From: Circinella umbellata
Lineage: Eukaryota > Mucoromycota > Mucoromycetes > Mucorales > Lichtheimiaceae
Reading direction: 5' to 3'
Assembly: GCA_025093555.1 (NCBI GenBank)
Contig: JAIWNF010000017.1
Location: forward strand, 310,001 to 374,000
DNA length: 64,000 nucleotides
This document shows positions 28,676 through 41,103 of this stretch, one piece after another (positions within the stretch are counted from its first letter, which is position 1; each line of letters starts with the position of its first letter). Position numbers and translations under genes: made by a program. A model generated the notes under the pieces. The model worked only from the letters and a program-made list of their open reading frames with translations, made no database searches and had not been told where the DNA came from.

Positions 28676-30377
28676 ATGTCGAACACCGCGTTTGCCCTGC
28701 AAGAAGCTGACAACTACATTGGTAATATATTCATCCCTCACACACACACTCCCGTCTTTCGAAAAAAAAAAGCGAGCTCATTAATATTTATAGAACTTGT
28801 TCTTTGTTCATTTAGATTATGAAACATTCTTGTCCGATAGTTTTGATGCTAATAAATATGCGGATAGCATCATTCAGGATGGAGGAGATGCACAAACAGC
28901 ACTTTCAAAACTAGCGTTTAGTATTGCTAGTATTGATAAACAAATTCAAACTCAAGTATCCAATAATTATGATACATTACTAGGACAAGTACGTGGTATT
29001 AGAGAACTAGAAATTGTTTTATCTACTGTTCAAGATAATATCACTGAACTCAAAAGTTCTTTAAATAGGTTAGTAAAGAGGATATATATATATATATATT
29101 AACAAACTATTATGATACTAATATATTATATTTTAGGCTATCAGGAAAGATTCGTGATCCATATCAACAATTAAATACATATACTATTCAACTTGAACAT
29201 TTTCATCAAACAGCTGATTTATTACGTCGTTTACAACGATTCGTTGTTCTCGTTCGTCGACTTGAAAGTCAATTAGATCGAGATATCGCTGCTGCTGCAT
29301 TAACACTACATGAAATAGGTAAAATAGAAAATTAATTTAATACTAACAAAAATAATTTATATAAAGTTATGAATCAAAATTTACTAGGAATCATATCAAA
29401 AGAATCAGATTTTGATGGAATTGATATTGTCACACAAGAACAAGTGTTTATTGGAAAAGCAAAAGAACGAATTGAAAATGAAGCAAATACATTGTTACAA
29501 GAAGGTGTTCGACAACAAAATCAAAGTAAAATGGCAGCCGGTCTGCAAATTTTATATAATATGAAACAAATGGAAACTCAAGTACAATCTTTGATTACAC
29601 ATATGTTGGATGACTTAACCAAAGATATTCATCATGCTGTGGATATGTCTTCTTTACAAAAACAAATGCGAGGTAATTATATACATCTCTTTGTGTCATA
29701 ATTTTATATCAAATGAGATACTTGATTAGATAAGATTTAGTAAAACTTTTAATATTCATACTTTATTATTATTATATAGCATCATCATCAGGTCCAGCAG
29801 TACGACGTGTCAATAATGAACCTACATTCAGTAATCAAGGTCAATGGCAACAAGCTGTTTGGAAACGAATGGAAACGTTATTTCGATCCATGTCTGATGG
29901 ATGTATTCAAATCTATTCATTGGAAAAAGTATTAGAAATTAAAAAGGATTCCTTTTTACAAGTATCTTATTTAGAACAAGTATTGAAAACATTGGATGCT
30001 ACTAGCTTAGCAAGTCGATTTTGGCGTATGATGGCGATGAATTTTGAAAAAGAATTACGTGAAGCTACTAAGTTATCTGGATTTTTAAGAAATACTTTTG
30101 TAAATGAATATGAGAGATTATATCGTTTATTACAAGAATTTTTATCTCAAGTTGCAGCTCATAATGGTATCTCACTTAATGAATTTTCACAAAGGTAAAT
30201 AATAATAATAATAATAATAATAAAATATATAAATGAATATTAAAAACTAATTATATTTATAATAGTCCAGAATATATTATCATGCAACGAAGCATTAGTA
30301 TTTTTGATAGAAAGTCTACAAAAATATCATCAACATCGCCTACAATAACTAGATCTAAAAGCACCTATACCAAATAA
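28676..30377 (+). CDS. COG5: COG5, conserved oligomeric Golgi complex subunit 5
   Basis: Six exons, 28676-28721, 28816-29068, 29137-29318, 29388-29672, 29780-30194 and 30266-30377, give 430 residues. The N-terminal core matches COG5: YETFLSDSFDANKYADSII, then helical SKLAFSIASIDKQIQTQV and QVRGIRELEIVLSTVQDNI. A middle region has VWKRMETLFRSMSDGCIQIY and FWRMMAMNFEKELREAT. COG5 is in lobe B of the COG tether, which captures retrograde vesicles at the Golgi. The length is near yeast Cog5 (about 400) and about half that of animal COG5. The end is Ser/Thr/Lys-rich. Confidence 0.88.
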
Positions 30378-30954
30378 ATAATATATTTATTTCTTTAACT
30401 CTTTACATTCAAATCAAGTATAATTTATTATAATGCCCTCAGAAGAACAGTAGCATGTTCCCTTATAAGTATTAGTAAGTTTTTAATGTCTCGCTCTTTT
30501 CTTATTTAATGCCACTTTTATACCGCTCAATATACTGTGTATTGTCTATTACATGATTAAAAACACTAATTGGATTAGAAGCAATAAAAGAAAGCAAGTA
30601 CTAGAATTATTTCTTTTTTCGAACAATTGACTACTACATTAAAAAACAGGTTTTATGATACTTGTAGTTATCCTCTTCCTTCCGATTATATACCATTGTT
30701 CTTACATACAATCATTTTATGAGTAAGTAGTACGTACTATAAAATCATACAGCAATATTATGTAGATACGTTCAACTATTAGTATGTATCTCATCCATTT
30801 GTTCAAAGCAACATGCTTTTTAAAAAATATATTACGTACATACGTGTCCTCATACCTTCATAGTCATATCATGCGGTCAATGCATCATCATCATCGATGT
30901 CGACTTTTGCTTCTTTGTTTACGTATATTTACCTTATCCATATAAACAAAGCAA
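30378..30954. other. AT-rich intergenic region
   Basis: No gene supported. Rich in TACGTA-type words. It ends where similarity begins to the stretch starting near 61690. Confidence 0.4.
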
Positions 30955-33440
30955 TGAGTAAACTCTATATACTGCGATACGAGTAAATAAGTACTTGCTT
31001 TTGTAATTATTATTATTAACATGAATGAAATCAAAAATCAAAAAGTACGTAACCATCATTACTAATAAACATATTTTTGGTGAAGAGACTTGCATTCTGT
31101 TGTTTAAATCGTAAGTTACGTATCTTGATAAAAAAAAAATAACTCATCCGTTAATGATAAATTACCATAACTATGACAGCTCTAGTCTGATAATAGTAAC
31201 CTGCATTTGGGAACTATCACAGCGGCATAAAGTACCTATGTGAAGGTGTTTATATAAAGTTGTCATACTGAATTAAAACTTTTTAAAAGTGTAAAAGCTA
31301 TAGTAATGAAACAGTCCATGTCAAAATAAGATTATATTACGACATGACTGTATCGAAGAACCATTTTATTAAAATACAAAACGGTTCTAAGAAAGAGATC
31401 ATGTGTCCAAATCGGGAACATGATCCGATTTTTTTTTGTTTCCATATTTTTTAATTTGTTCATCTTTTTCTCATACAAAAATAGCATCGTAATGCTAATG
31501 TAAGTATAGTCAAAAAAAGGTTTATGATCAGTCATGATTCTTACTTTTTTACCAAAAAATTATACCAGTCGAGCTGGGAAAGATCCCCAGAACAACAATA
31601 CAGAAGTTGGTGAACTCCATTCCAGGCGATTGAAAATGAAAGAGTACAAATATATTTTAACCTGGTTAAAAACGTGTCCAAAAAAAGAAGAGTGTCAAGA
31701 ACGAAGAACAAAAAGGAGAATATATACTGGTGATGATGGAGAAGAAGAAAATGTAAATAATAGTTTAGCTTCCAAGTTTTTATAACAATTCTTATTCTAA
31801 TATTTACTCTGTTGCTATTATTAATAGCGGGTTCAAAAACCTGGTTTTCGTAAAGCCAAAGAGATAGAAACAGACCTTTCTTTAGGTATTGTAATAAAAA
31901 AAAGCAGCTATTGAAAAGCGTAAGACTTATCATCAACTAAGTCATCATGAAAAATGCATCGTAAAGTATGTATTAGCGTGTTGTACATATTGTTTGTCCA
32001 CCTTATATCCACTCCTACATATTTATCGAAAGCTAATACGTATGTACCTTATTGTTTTAATATATAGATTGGGTATGAACTCAATAACTGATATTACAAA
32101 ATCAGAGAGAATTCAAAGCTTTCAAAAAAGTCTCTTTCATCCTCGAGATTGGAGAACCGTTCAAAAACGTTACAAAGTCATGTTTGAGAAAATTGACATG
32201 TTTACTGATTTAAAAAAAAGCATTTTAGAAATTGAAAAAGTATTGAATTGCTATCCATATTGTTGCTTCATTTATTTATTTTTTTACGTAGTTATTTGAT
32301 ATTAAATACTAACCCAATACTACGTATTATGGAATCTCTTAGATGGCATTGAAAGAAATTGGGAAAGCCCGGTTCGCGACATCAAAAGGTGAAAGAAAAG
32401 CAAAATCAGGTGTTGATAAAGATGTTTTGCTATATATCATAAAGCGTAAGTTTAAAACTTCCAAACAGTATTGTTGAAATTAGTTTACTGTTGCGAAATA
32501 GATAAATTTATTTCATAGTTTGGAAACGCTAGAGTTCCACCCGTATTTATTTCAAAATACAAATGGCCCGGATACAACAGAGGCAGACTGGCTTATTAAG
32601 GAATGGGGAGGTATCATCGAGGCCGTGTTCAGAAGAAGCAATCTTCGTTGCAAATGGTAAAGACTTGCATTAATGTGTTGCGTATATATATATACATATA
32701 TATTAATTTTTTTATGCTTTATAGGGGCGAAAGCGTGGGCGATGTAACACGCAGTAAAAACAGCTTTGGTTTTAAGGTCGATCTAAGGCTTGTAACGGAC
32801 ACAAAGGCAGGAAAACATTGTGAAGATGCTCATGCCAATTGTGAAGTAGCCAAGAGAATAACGCCAATTAGCAAAAGCGACACCAATAAGATTAAGTTAT
32901 TAGTAGAATCCAAGCTGATTCTTAATCAATTACTTGCTACTACAAAATACGATGAACCAGTAGCCATTCCTGCCCTACAGCTTTGCGGTAATATACAGCT
33001 TCACATGGTTCTGTAATATTATATATATATTCATTTGACTCATACGTTTTTTATAGGCAACTCTGTCTTTCTTTATTCGTTGCGCCTTGCTGCTGATGGG
33101 CTTTATGTTGGAGCTCAAGAAGCTCAAGGAATGTTTCCTAAAAATGCTTCCGAGCTTGTGAATTTACGAAATGTTGTTAATCTTCTTTATAATTTTCGGG
33201 TACGTAAGACTTTTTTTCCATCTACATATTTGATGCTTTGCGGTCTTTTACTAATATACAATAATATGTACGTATTACTGTAGTTTGCAACTGAAAAAAT
33301 TGCCAACATCAAACAATCATTCACCATCACTTCCGCTGTCACACCCCACCCCAAGACCCGAGGCACATGGCCATTTCCATCAAACGATAAACGTACTAAA
33401 ATTCCAAGCCCTCCCTAACCATTTGTCAAAACAAGCTGAT
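30955..33440 (+). repeat. Dispersed repeat family, copy 1
   Basis: Matches the end of the window (about 61690 to 64000) along its length, interrupted there by a MITE. Its 3' third also matches 48441-49372 (reverse) and 51529-52460. Similarity begins weakly near ATACTGCGAT and becomes strong from ACTATGACAGCTCT (about 31170) onward. It carries the multi-exon gene described next. No terminal repeats or target duplications were found, so the mobilisation type is unknown. Confidence 0.8.
31534..33418 (+). pseudogene. Repeat-family gene with PD-(D/E)XK-like motifs, copy 1, frameshifted
   Basis: A spliced gene can be read through at least seven exons. The firmest are about 32520-32656, 32725-32987, 33057-33199 and 33284-33418, all with GT-AG borders in frame. 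The C-terminal half contains EADWLIKEWGGIIEAVFRRS, then FGFKVDLRLV, then IKLLVESKLILNQLL, then AADGLYVGAQEAQGMFP. The pair VDLRLV and VESK fits the D...ExK pattern of PD-(D/E)XK nuclease folds; this is inference. The N-terminal half has FHPRDWRTVQKRYKVMF. Compared with the copy at 62-64 kb, this copy has one extra A near 31893 and one missing T near 32425, so it is probably dead. The function is unknown. Confidence 0.6.
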
Positions 33441-34151
33441 ACTAAACCTACATACCTATTATACCTTCTTTCATTTAAAAGATTTCAATTTCTCCCAGTT
33501 TCCTTTTTTCTCCATATCACCAAGTCAAGAATATTTATCATTTTTGTGTCATCTGCAATAACAGTTCCATCTAAAACAGAAATATTACGTTTATCTTCAT
33601 TCTACTCTCAGCCTGAAAAAAAGTTTATGATTCATAAAACCTTAATTTTTTTTAATCATAAAAGAAGTTGTATGAATGTGGCCCCTTTTTATGTATTTTT
33701 CTTCAGCAAAAAAATCAATGAAATGTTGTATGTTTTGTCTCTATATTAAGTTGTTCTGTATGTAGTCAAAATATGCCTTACATTAAGAAAATATATATTA
33801 TATTTATTGGTCATTATATAGAACACCTATTAGTTGTAATAAATCCACACCAGATTTTGCATTATCAGTTATAGCATATCTTGTGACACATTTGTACGTA
33901 GATCGTAATTTTTGTTTTGGTAACCCAGCACAAATACGTTTCAGATTATCCACGACATGTTACACAGTGTATAATTCCGGAAAAGGTTTCTCAAAGCTTT
34001 TCACTACCATTTCAGTAAGAGACAATAACCACTATAAGGAATACACACCATGTTCATGATCAAAAACGTTGTTGATATGGATATATGTCTCATAGCGCTA
34101 TAAACAGAAGGATAGAAAAAGATGTACATGACATGTCAATAAATTTATATA
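33441..34151 (-). pseudogene. Worn coding fragment of unknown type
   Basis: The first 400 bases show nothing clear. On the minus strand at about 33830-34030 one frame reads MVVKSFEKPFPELYTV, a stop, then HVVDNLKRICAGLPKQK and further protein-like sequence to SGVDLLQLIG. Composition and continuity across the stop suggest a decayed protein gene, possibly a transposase, but I cannot name the family. Confidence 0.35.
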
Positions 34152-34951
34152 CAGTGAGTATTCGTTAAACCGGTACTTGTTAAACCAGTATTTCGCTAAA
34201 GCGGTAGTATCTCTTAAATTTTTTTTATATACTTAAAAAAATACCAGGGATTCGTTAAACGGTATTTGGTGAGCTTTCCAAAATATTTATCGGGTTTATA
34301 ATAGCATTATTTTATTTATTTCATATAATATAATATAAAATTAGTCTTTTTATTGGTAAAATCATTGTATAGCCTTCTTTTAACGCCATCTCAGCTCTTC
34401 CATTTGTTTTCAGTTGGCTACTTTGTTTATGGCAATTAAAAATACACAAATTATTCTTGTGATCAAGAGAAACCTTCGCAACATCTTGTTAATAGCAATG
34501 TCTCTTTTTCACCAACTGCACACAGATAGTTTTTTCTTCTTCCTCATCTGCCTACGGATGTACTTCTTTTCAACTTTGTCACGTACTTGTTCATTACCAT
34601 TGAATACGGTATGTAATTATGTTGCTGATACAATTGATTTTTACTCATTTATTCAACCGCTAACCATAGTCCATATTTTAAACACACTGTGTGTAAATTC
34701 ATTACTAATCCAGTCTCTGGTTAACTATCACTATTTGATGAACACTGTACACCAATATCATCTTTATCACTAAAACATGAGTTCATAGTAGCATAATAGC
34801 TACATTATATCAACTATCATTTTTCTATCTTATCTGTACAGCTTCGTTATTTTTCAGTATATTCTACATATTAGTACTAGCTGCATTTCAATTCGCTAAA
34901 CCGGTACAAATCCTCACATATATTGAGTACCGGTTTAACGAATACTCACTG
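34152..34951. mobile_element. Pogo/Tigger-like MITE with TA duplication
   Basis: An 800-bp element bounded by terminal inverted repeats beginning CAGTGAGTATTCGTTAAACC, matching for about 26 bases at both ends, and flanked by TA on each side. More copies of the TTAAACC-GGTA motif sit inside both ends. It has no plausible transposase frame. The CAGT start, TA target and repeated subterminal motif fit non-autonomous pogo/Tigger-type elements. Confidence 0.85.
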
Positions 34952-35005
34952 TACAATTTTCTGTTATATAGGGGACACAACTATGTAATTATGTGACTGT
35001 ACTAG

Positions 35006-35258
35006 TGTAAGATATGAGTCGGGATATAGAATATAGTAATAATATAGAAAAATAAGATACAATAATAATATTATATATAATGATTTATTTCGAATAAAAA
35101 CTGATGGTATTTATATATTTCTAATAATTATATTTCTTAGTAATTAATACGATAGCTTGGCATTTATAAGAATGTCTTGTTAATTCACTTTATATAAGAG
35201 TCTCTTATAACTTGTCATTATGTAAATAATGGTGGATTCTTATTGGTTGGATATTACA
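35006..35258 (-). repeat. 3' LTR of the gypsy element
   Basis: 253 bp, the downstream LTR in the element's sense. It matches 41104-41356 except at three positions. The pol stop codon overlaps its first bases. Confidence 0.95.
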
Positions 35259-36852
35259 TTATCCCCTTTTTCAAAAGCAGGTGCTTGTTGTACGGGCGCA
35301 TGTGTTTTATGTTGGCTGTTGTGGAAAATTGGTATTTTCCTTCTTGTTTCTTAATCTTGAATGAGGTTCCTTCTTTATTATTTTTTTCGAGAATTATATA
35401 AGGGCCTAACCAGCGTTCTTTTGGAAATGAGCCTTTCTCCATGTTTCTTCGCATTACTAGGTCACCAGGCTTATAATCGTATTTGGTATTTTTAGTTTTA
35501 TCGTAATATCGTTTTTGTCTTGTTTGTGCTTTCTTTATGTTTTCTAGTGCTTGACCATGGACGATAGGGATATGTGAGTTCAGATAATGCATCCAGGATT
35601 CCGTTTCATAATTCTTTGATTCAGGACACAGTTCATTTGGTAATGGAATGGTGGGTTTTCTTCCATACATTAACTCGAATGGTGTATACTTTGTGGAGCT
35701 TTGTCTTGCTGTATTATATGCAAACGTGACAAATGGAAGATATTCATCCCACTTGCTAGGATCCTTTTCAACATAGGCGGCTAGAGACGTCTTTATGCTT
35801 CTATTTAACCGCTCGCAGAGACCATCACTTTGTGCGAACTCTACTGAAGTACGTGATCTTGCAATACCAAGTCTTGCACATACAGGATTCATTGCATCTG
35901 ATATATAATTTGCACCATTATCCGTGATTAGTCTTGAGGGGGTACCATATTTCAATACGACTTCGAATAATAAAGCATTCGCAACGTGATCAGAATCGAA
36001 ACTTGGAAGCGCGACTGTAATACTCCATTTTGATAAATATTCAATAAACACTAAAAGATATTTATTTTTTCGTGTACTTTCTGGCAGAACAACGATATCA
36101 CTAGCCCATATATCTCCAACATATCGCGGCAAAATCGGTTTCATTGGTGCAGCCGTGGAAATAGTACTAATTTTGAATCTTTGACATACGTCGCAACCTT
36201 GAACCCAGGCTTTGATATCGTCTTTCAGTGTTGGCCACCAAGCCAATTCTTGTGCCTTCTCGATTGTTTTTTCAACACCAAAATGTCCTGCAGTCTTGTT
36301 ATTATGAGCGGCATCTAATATATTGTGGATCATTTTGCGAGGAAGGACCGGTCTTGTTGGTTTATTTTCTTGTTTGCGGAAAAGGAGTTCTTGATACCAT
36401 ATGAATGGAGCCTTGATTCCTTGTTGTAAAATGGATTTTATGAATGGATCTTCTTTTTGATACCGGCGAAAATTTTCGAACGTGAGTGCTTCAGAATCTT
36501 GATTATTTTGAAATTGTCGTGATAATGCATCTGGAGCAGCATTATCAACACCTTTTCGATGTACAACATTGAACTCGTATGCTTGAAGAGTGAGAATCCA
36601 TCGAGCTAGTCTTCCTTGTGGCATTTTGGTTGACAAAATCGATTTTAATGCAACATGATCCGTATGGATAGTCAAGGTGGCGCCATATATGTAACAATGG
36701 AAATATTGAATGGACCATACAATACTGAGGCATTCGAGTTCGGTTATGGAGTAATTTTTTTCAGCAGGAGTGAGTGATCGACTTGCGAAAGCGATTGGTC
36801 TACCATTTTGGATAAGGACGGCTCCAAGACCATAAATACTAGCATCCACATG
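35254..36852 (-). pseudogene. Gypsy pol, 3' part: RNase H and integrase
   Basis: About 531 residues from the RNase H start (DASIYGLGAVL) to the end of integrase. RNase H continues with ITELECLSIVWSIQYF and HTDHVALKSIL. The integrase zinc finger is HFGVEKT...CDVCQRF. Catalytic residues appear in DIWASDIVVL, LITDNGANY and the Glu of GLCERLNRS. A GPY/F-type module (RWLGPYIILEK) is near the end and there is no chromodomain. This reading frame is cut from its upstream half by the MITE at 36853. Confidence 0.9.
35259..35272 (-). other. Polypurine tract of the gypsy element
   Basis: In the element's sense this reads GAAAAAGGGGATAA directly before the 3' LTR, as expected for the plus-strand primer. 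Confidence 0.8.
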
Positions 36853-37854
36853 TAGGGATCTTAGTACAATCCGGATTTATAAACCGATCCGTTTTTCATA
36901 CGGATTGGATCGGATTTGGATTGTGTCTCAACGGATTCGGATCGGATTCAGATCGTAACTCTACAATCCAGATTGTAAACGGATTGAGATCTATGGATCC
37001 GTCGGATTTTTCTGATCCGTCATTATAATTATAGAGTAATGGATCAAAGTTTTAACAATGCTGTGGTAAGGTATATATATATATATTCAAATAAAGAAGA
37101 GAGTAAGTTTTTGTATATTATTATATACTTGAATAGAGCAGTTGAAAAGAAAAGTAGTAATGGCTTTAATATAGAAAAAAAAAATCTGAAAAGAAAGAAA
37201 CAAAAATTGAAGATTAAAAAGAGAGATTAATGAACTTAATTACTATTTTTATTGATCTAGTAATGATAAAGAGAATTATGAACTTTTATTTGGTTGTAAA
37301 CAGAAAAGGTAAACTTATACTCGCCCCCACAAAAAAAATCCACGTCATGTTATATTTCTACCACAAAAATTTATTTGTACTGCACCACCATAACTTTTTT
37401 TTTCCTACTATAACTTTCCCACTATAATTTTTCTTTTCCTATTGTAACTTCTTTTTTCCCATTATAACTTTTTTTCTACTAGAACTCATTTTCCCACTAT
37501 AACTTTTTATTACTACAATTCTTTTTTTATTATAACTTATTTATTTCCTATTATGTTTTTCAAACCAAAATAATAAAATCATCTAAAAATAATGCACCTC
37601 TGTTACCAATGTTTTACTGTTCTTAAACGATCTCAAACGACTACCATACACCATCTTGTAAAATACCTTTTCTCATGAAAAAATACTGTGACATCTACTA
37701 TATAGCCTAAATTTTCATCTAATTGATCCTTTTGCATTATGGATTACGGATTCAATCCGGATTTTTACGAAACGGATTCGGATTGCAATTTTCTAATCTG
37801 TGGACAATCCGGATTTCCGAAAATCCGATCCGGATCAGTCTACTAAGAACCCTA
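36853..37854. mobile_element. hAT-type MITE inside gypsy pol
   Basis: A 1002-bp insertion with an 8-bp target duplication TCCACATG (36845-36852 and 37855-37862). The ends are TAGGGATCTTAGTA and, in reverse, TAGGGTTCTTAGTA. Both ends are packed with GGATTCGGAT and GATCCGGAT words. An 8-bp duplication and a TAGGG-type terminus are hAT hallmarks. I see no transposase, so it is non-autonomous. It splits RNase H exactly after the codons for LHVD. Confidence 0.9.
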
Positions 37855-40394
37855 TCCACATGTAAGTCGTATGGTAATTGGGGGTCAGGGTATGCTAAAG
37901 TCGGTAATTTAGCAATGGCTTGTTTTAAGTTATCAAAAGCTTGTTGGCATTCTGGCGACCAGTGAAATCTTTTATCCTTGCGTAAGAGCTGATATAAGGG
38001 ATATCCCGTTTGACTTAGACTCTTTAAGAATTTATGATGAAAAGCACAAAAACCTAAAAATCTCTGGACTTCTTTTGTTGAGGACGGTGTCTTCCAGGTT
38101 AGAATTGCTTCGGTCTTTGTTGGGTCTGCTCGAATTCCTTGACCATTGACGAAAAAACCAAGGTATTTAACATCCTTTTTGAATAATTGGCACTTTTTTA
38201 TTGATATCTTGAGATTATAATTGTTGAGGCGGCATAATAAGGCATCCAATTGTTGCTGGTGTTCTTGCTCGGTTTTGCTATACAAGAGAACATCATCCAG
38301 GTAACATATTGTGGTTAGTAAATCTTGTAACACATAGGACATGCATGCTTGAAAAGAACCAGGGGCGTTACATAGGCCGTATACCATAGCATTAAATTCG
38401 TATAGTTTTCCATTTGCAACAAAGGCCGTTTTGCATTTGTCACTTTCCTTGATCTTGATATGCCAGTAACCACTTTTTAAATCAATGACTGAAAAGTATT
38501 TGGTTCCATGTAGTTTATCCAAAAGTTCATCGATTGTTGGTATAGGTTGTTTTGATTTTTTCGTAACGCGGTTGACTGCTCGTAGGTCAATAGCAAATCT
38601 CCAAGAGTTATCTGGTTTGCGAATAAGAACTATATTTGATCTCCATGGGCTAGTACTTGGTCGAATCACCTTCCGTGTTAGCATGTCATTTACTTCTTTT
38701 TGAATGATTTCGTTTTCGAGAGGTGAACGTCGATAGTCTTTTGAAACAACTGGTGCATGATCTTTGGTGTCAATCGGATGTTCGTATGGCAGATTTATTG
38801 TTGGTTGAATTGTTCCATAGACTGTAAGTTGTGGATATTTTTGTAATAATTGTTGTGCGGTGTCTTCGTGTGTTGCGGAATTTTGTTCGTCGATTTTAAA
38901 AATAGTGCAGTTCTTTGGTCTTAAACCAATATCTTCTAGTGTCATCCAATCCATTCCAAGAATTATATTTTCATTTTGTTTTTCCATGACATAAAGTGTA
39001 CAAGTTGTGTCAATGTTGTTTATTGTCAGCTGTAAAGTTACGGCTTCTGTTGTCAATTGAGTTGAATTGTTGCCATAGTGAATAACAGTGGGGCGACATG
39101 GTGTTGTTTCCATGCTGAGTTCTTTTACAAGATGTCTTCGGATGGAGCTAAGTGTAGGACCGGTATCAATGAAAGCTTTGGAAGACTGTTGGTGTGTTTT
39201 GTATTTTACTGGGACATGAAATCGTAATGAGTTGTTGTTATTTTCGTCCTGTTGATTACATATATTTTGCGAGTCGGTTTGTGGTAACATGTGTTGGAAT
39301 ATATCGATCCAGTCATCGTCTACTGGTGGTGCTGTTGTTTGAGCGTTTGATTTGGCATTATTGCGGCTATCATTAAATTTTTTCTTTCTACACTCTGCAA
39401 TTAGATGGCCTTGTTTTTTACAGTAGTGACATTTTCTCGTTTCTTTTTGATTGGTCTGATAATTATTATTATACGATCTGTTGTTATTAAAACGACTATT
39501 ATTGTTGTTGTGGTTATTTTGAAAGCGATTTTTATTATTATAACGGTTGTTTATATGTTGATAATGTTGTGCATTTTGTGTTGTTGTGGTGTTGTAATCA
39601 GGTGTCGGTGTGTGTTCTGTTGTTGTTGATATTTGTGTTGTTCCATGCGGAATTGCTGAATATGGTTGAAGTTTTAATCCAGCCCGTGATAAGTTGTATT
39701 CTACTTCGTTGCATATTTCGATAGCTTCTTGTAATGTTGTAGCGCCTCGCATATATATGGCTTCTTGGAGTTTTGGATGAACCCGATCGCAAAAGAAATC
39801 CAATTGTAGCGAGTCACTGTAGATTTCGGCACGAATAAGCAAATCTGTAATTTCAGGTGCAAACTTGCTCATAGGTGTTGTGTTTTGTCTTAACTTCTTC
39901 AGGTCAGCCAAGGCGTTTCTTGATGGTTGTGTACCACCACCAAAATGCATGAGAAAAATAGATTTGAACCGGTCAAAATTATTTTGTTGGTCTGGTCGTA
40001 AGGTGGAAAACCATTTAATGGCTGGTCCTTCTAGTGCAACATTTAGTTCATCGAGTTGATCTTCTGGAGTAAATTTAAGATATTCGCAAATGCGAATGTA
40101 TTTTTCTAACCAATGCTGAGCAGTGCTTGGGTCACCATTACTAAATGTAGGAATTTTTGTGCGACGGCAGCGTTCAGATATAATAGGTGATAAACGTGGA
40201 GTATTATTAATTTCTTGGCTTTCTTCAATTTGTGCAGTTGTTGTTGTAGGTTGGCATGAGCTTCGTTGGCGGTTTTGCGCAAGAGAGGCCTCGAGTTCAA
40301 GAATACGTTGATGCATTTCGTGAATTTGTTGATTTGTTGTTTTGTTGATAGTATTTGTATTAGGTGAGAGGGCATTTCGGACAAATGTAACCAA
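37855..40394 (-). pseudogene. Gypsy gag-pol, 5' part: gag, CCHC, protease, RT
   Basis: A long frame of about 845 element-derived residues. It carries a retrotransposon gag domain (WLEKYIRICEYL, GPAIKWFSTL), a CCHC knuckle (CHYCKKQGHLIAEC), an aspartic protease site (AFIDTGPTLSS), and reverse transcriptase with LRAVNRVT, GLCNAPGSFQ and the catalytic YLDD near 38295. It runs directly into the MITE border. Gag and pol share one frame, with no shift between them. Confidence 0.92.
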
Positions 40395-41074
40395 GGTAGG
40401 TTCTAATTGTAAATCTTGGCAAACTTCAGGAGTGGGCTATTCGGTGTCAGCAAGAAGGCTACGGAAATGTTCTGGATGCTGGTTGTATGCTGTATTGAAT
40501 TCATATGCCATTGCTTGTCTGTCTATTTGTAGTTGTTGATCTAATTCTGCAATATGCTGATCTACAGCTAATGCTTCTTGTTGTTGACTGAATATGACAG
40601 GTTCGAGCTGAGCGCGCTGGATAGGAGGAATAAAAGGTAAGGTATCAGTTATGGTCCGAATCCCTGTTAAGAGCTGGTCTCGTCTTTGTACATGTTCATT
40701 TCTGCCTTGATGTACGTATTGAACAAGGTCTTGATAGTTGTTTTTCAATCATTGATAATAGTGGTGAAGTTGATCCTCATCAAAAAAGTCAGGTTCGATG
40801 GACATCGGTGCAACACTAGGGCGAGGAGTAGCAGTGGCAGCAGCAACTGTGGCAGGATCACGCGGAGTACGCGGGGCTGGTCGTTGATATGCAGTAGCCT
40901 GAGTTGGGACCGAGACAGAAGCAACAGAATGAGGTCTCACATGGATGGTCTGAGTAGCCGGATTTACAAAAGCAGGGCCGTGTGAGTAGTAGTGTCAATA
41001 TCAGATACAGTATCCGAGATGGTTGGAACGGATGTATGATCAGGAATAGTAGCAGGAAGTTGTTCAGAAGACAT
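40395..41074 (-). pseudogene. Gypsy gag N-terminal part with stops and a frameshift
   Basis: The likely gag start is the ATG at 41074, 30 bases after the 5' LTR (MSSEQLPATIPDH). A frameshift near 40980 moves to the frame that continues downstream. Two in-frame stops follow, TGA near 40749 (after HHYYQ) and TAG near 40437 (after LLADTE). Protein-like sequence continues across both stops in the same frame, so they look like decay. Confidence 0.8.
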
Positions 41075-41087
41075 GATTGAGTTGATT

Positions 41088-41103
41088 TAGCTTCTCCACC
41101 AAA
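41088..41103 (-). other. Primer binding site of the gypsy element
   Basis: In the element's sense the bases directly after the 5' LTR read TTTGGTGGAGAAGC. The TGG that pairs with a tRNA CCA end is present. The tRNA species is not determined. Confidence 0.6.

Noticed and set aside
33285..33749. 154-residue ORF following repeat-family copy 1
   Set aside because: It overlaps the terminal exon of the family gene in another frame and then low-complexity sequence.
34414..34773. 119-residue ORF inside the pogo-like MITE
   Set aside because: No DDE motifs or DNA-binding pattern, and the element is too short for a pogo transposase.
37039..37230. ORFs within the hAT-type MITE
   Set aside because: Low-complexity Lys/Asn-rich frames with no transposase motifs.
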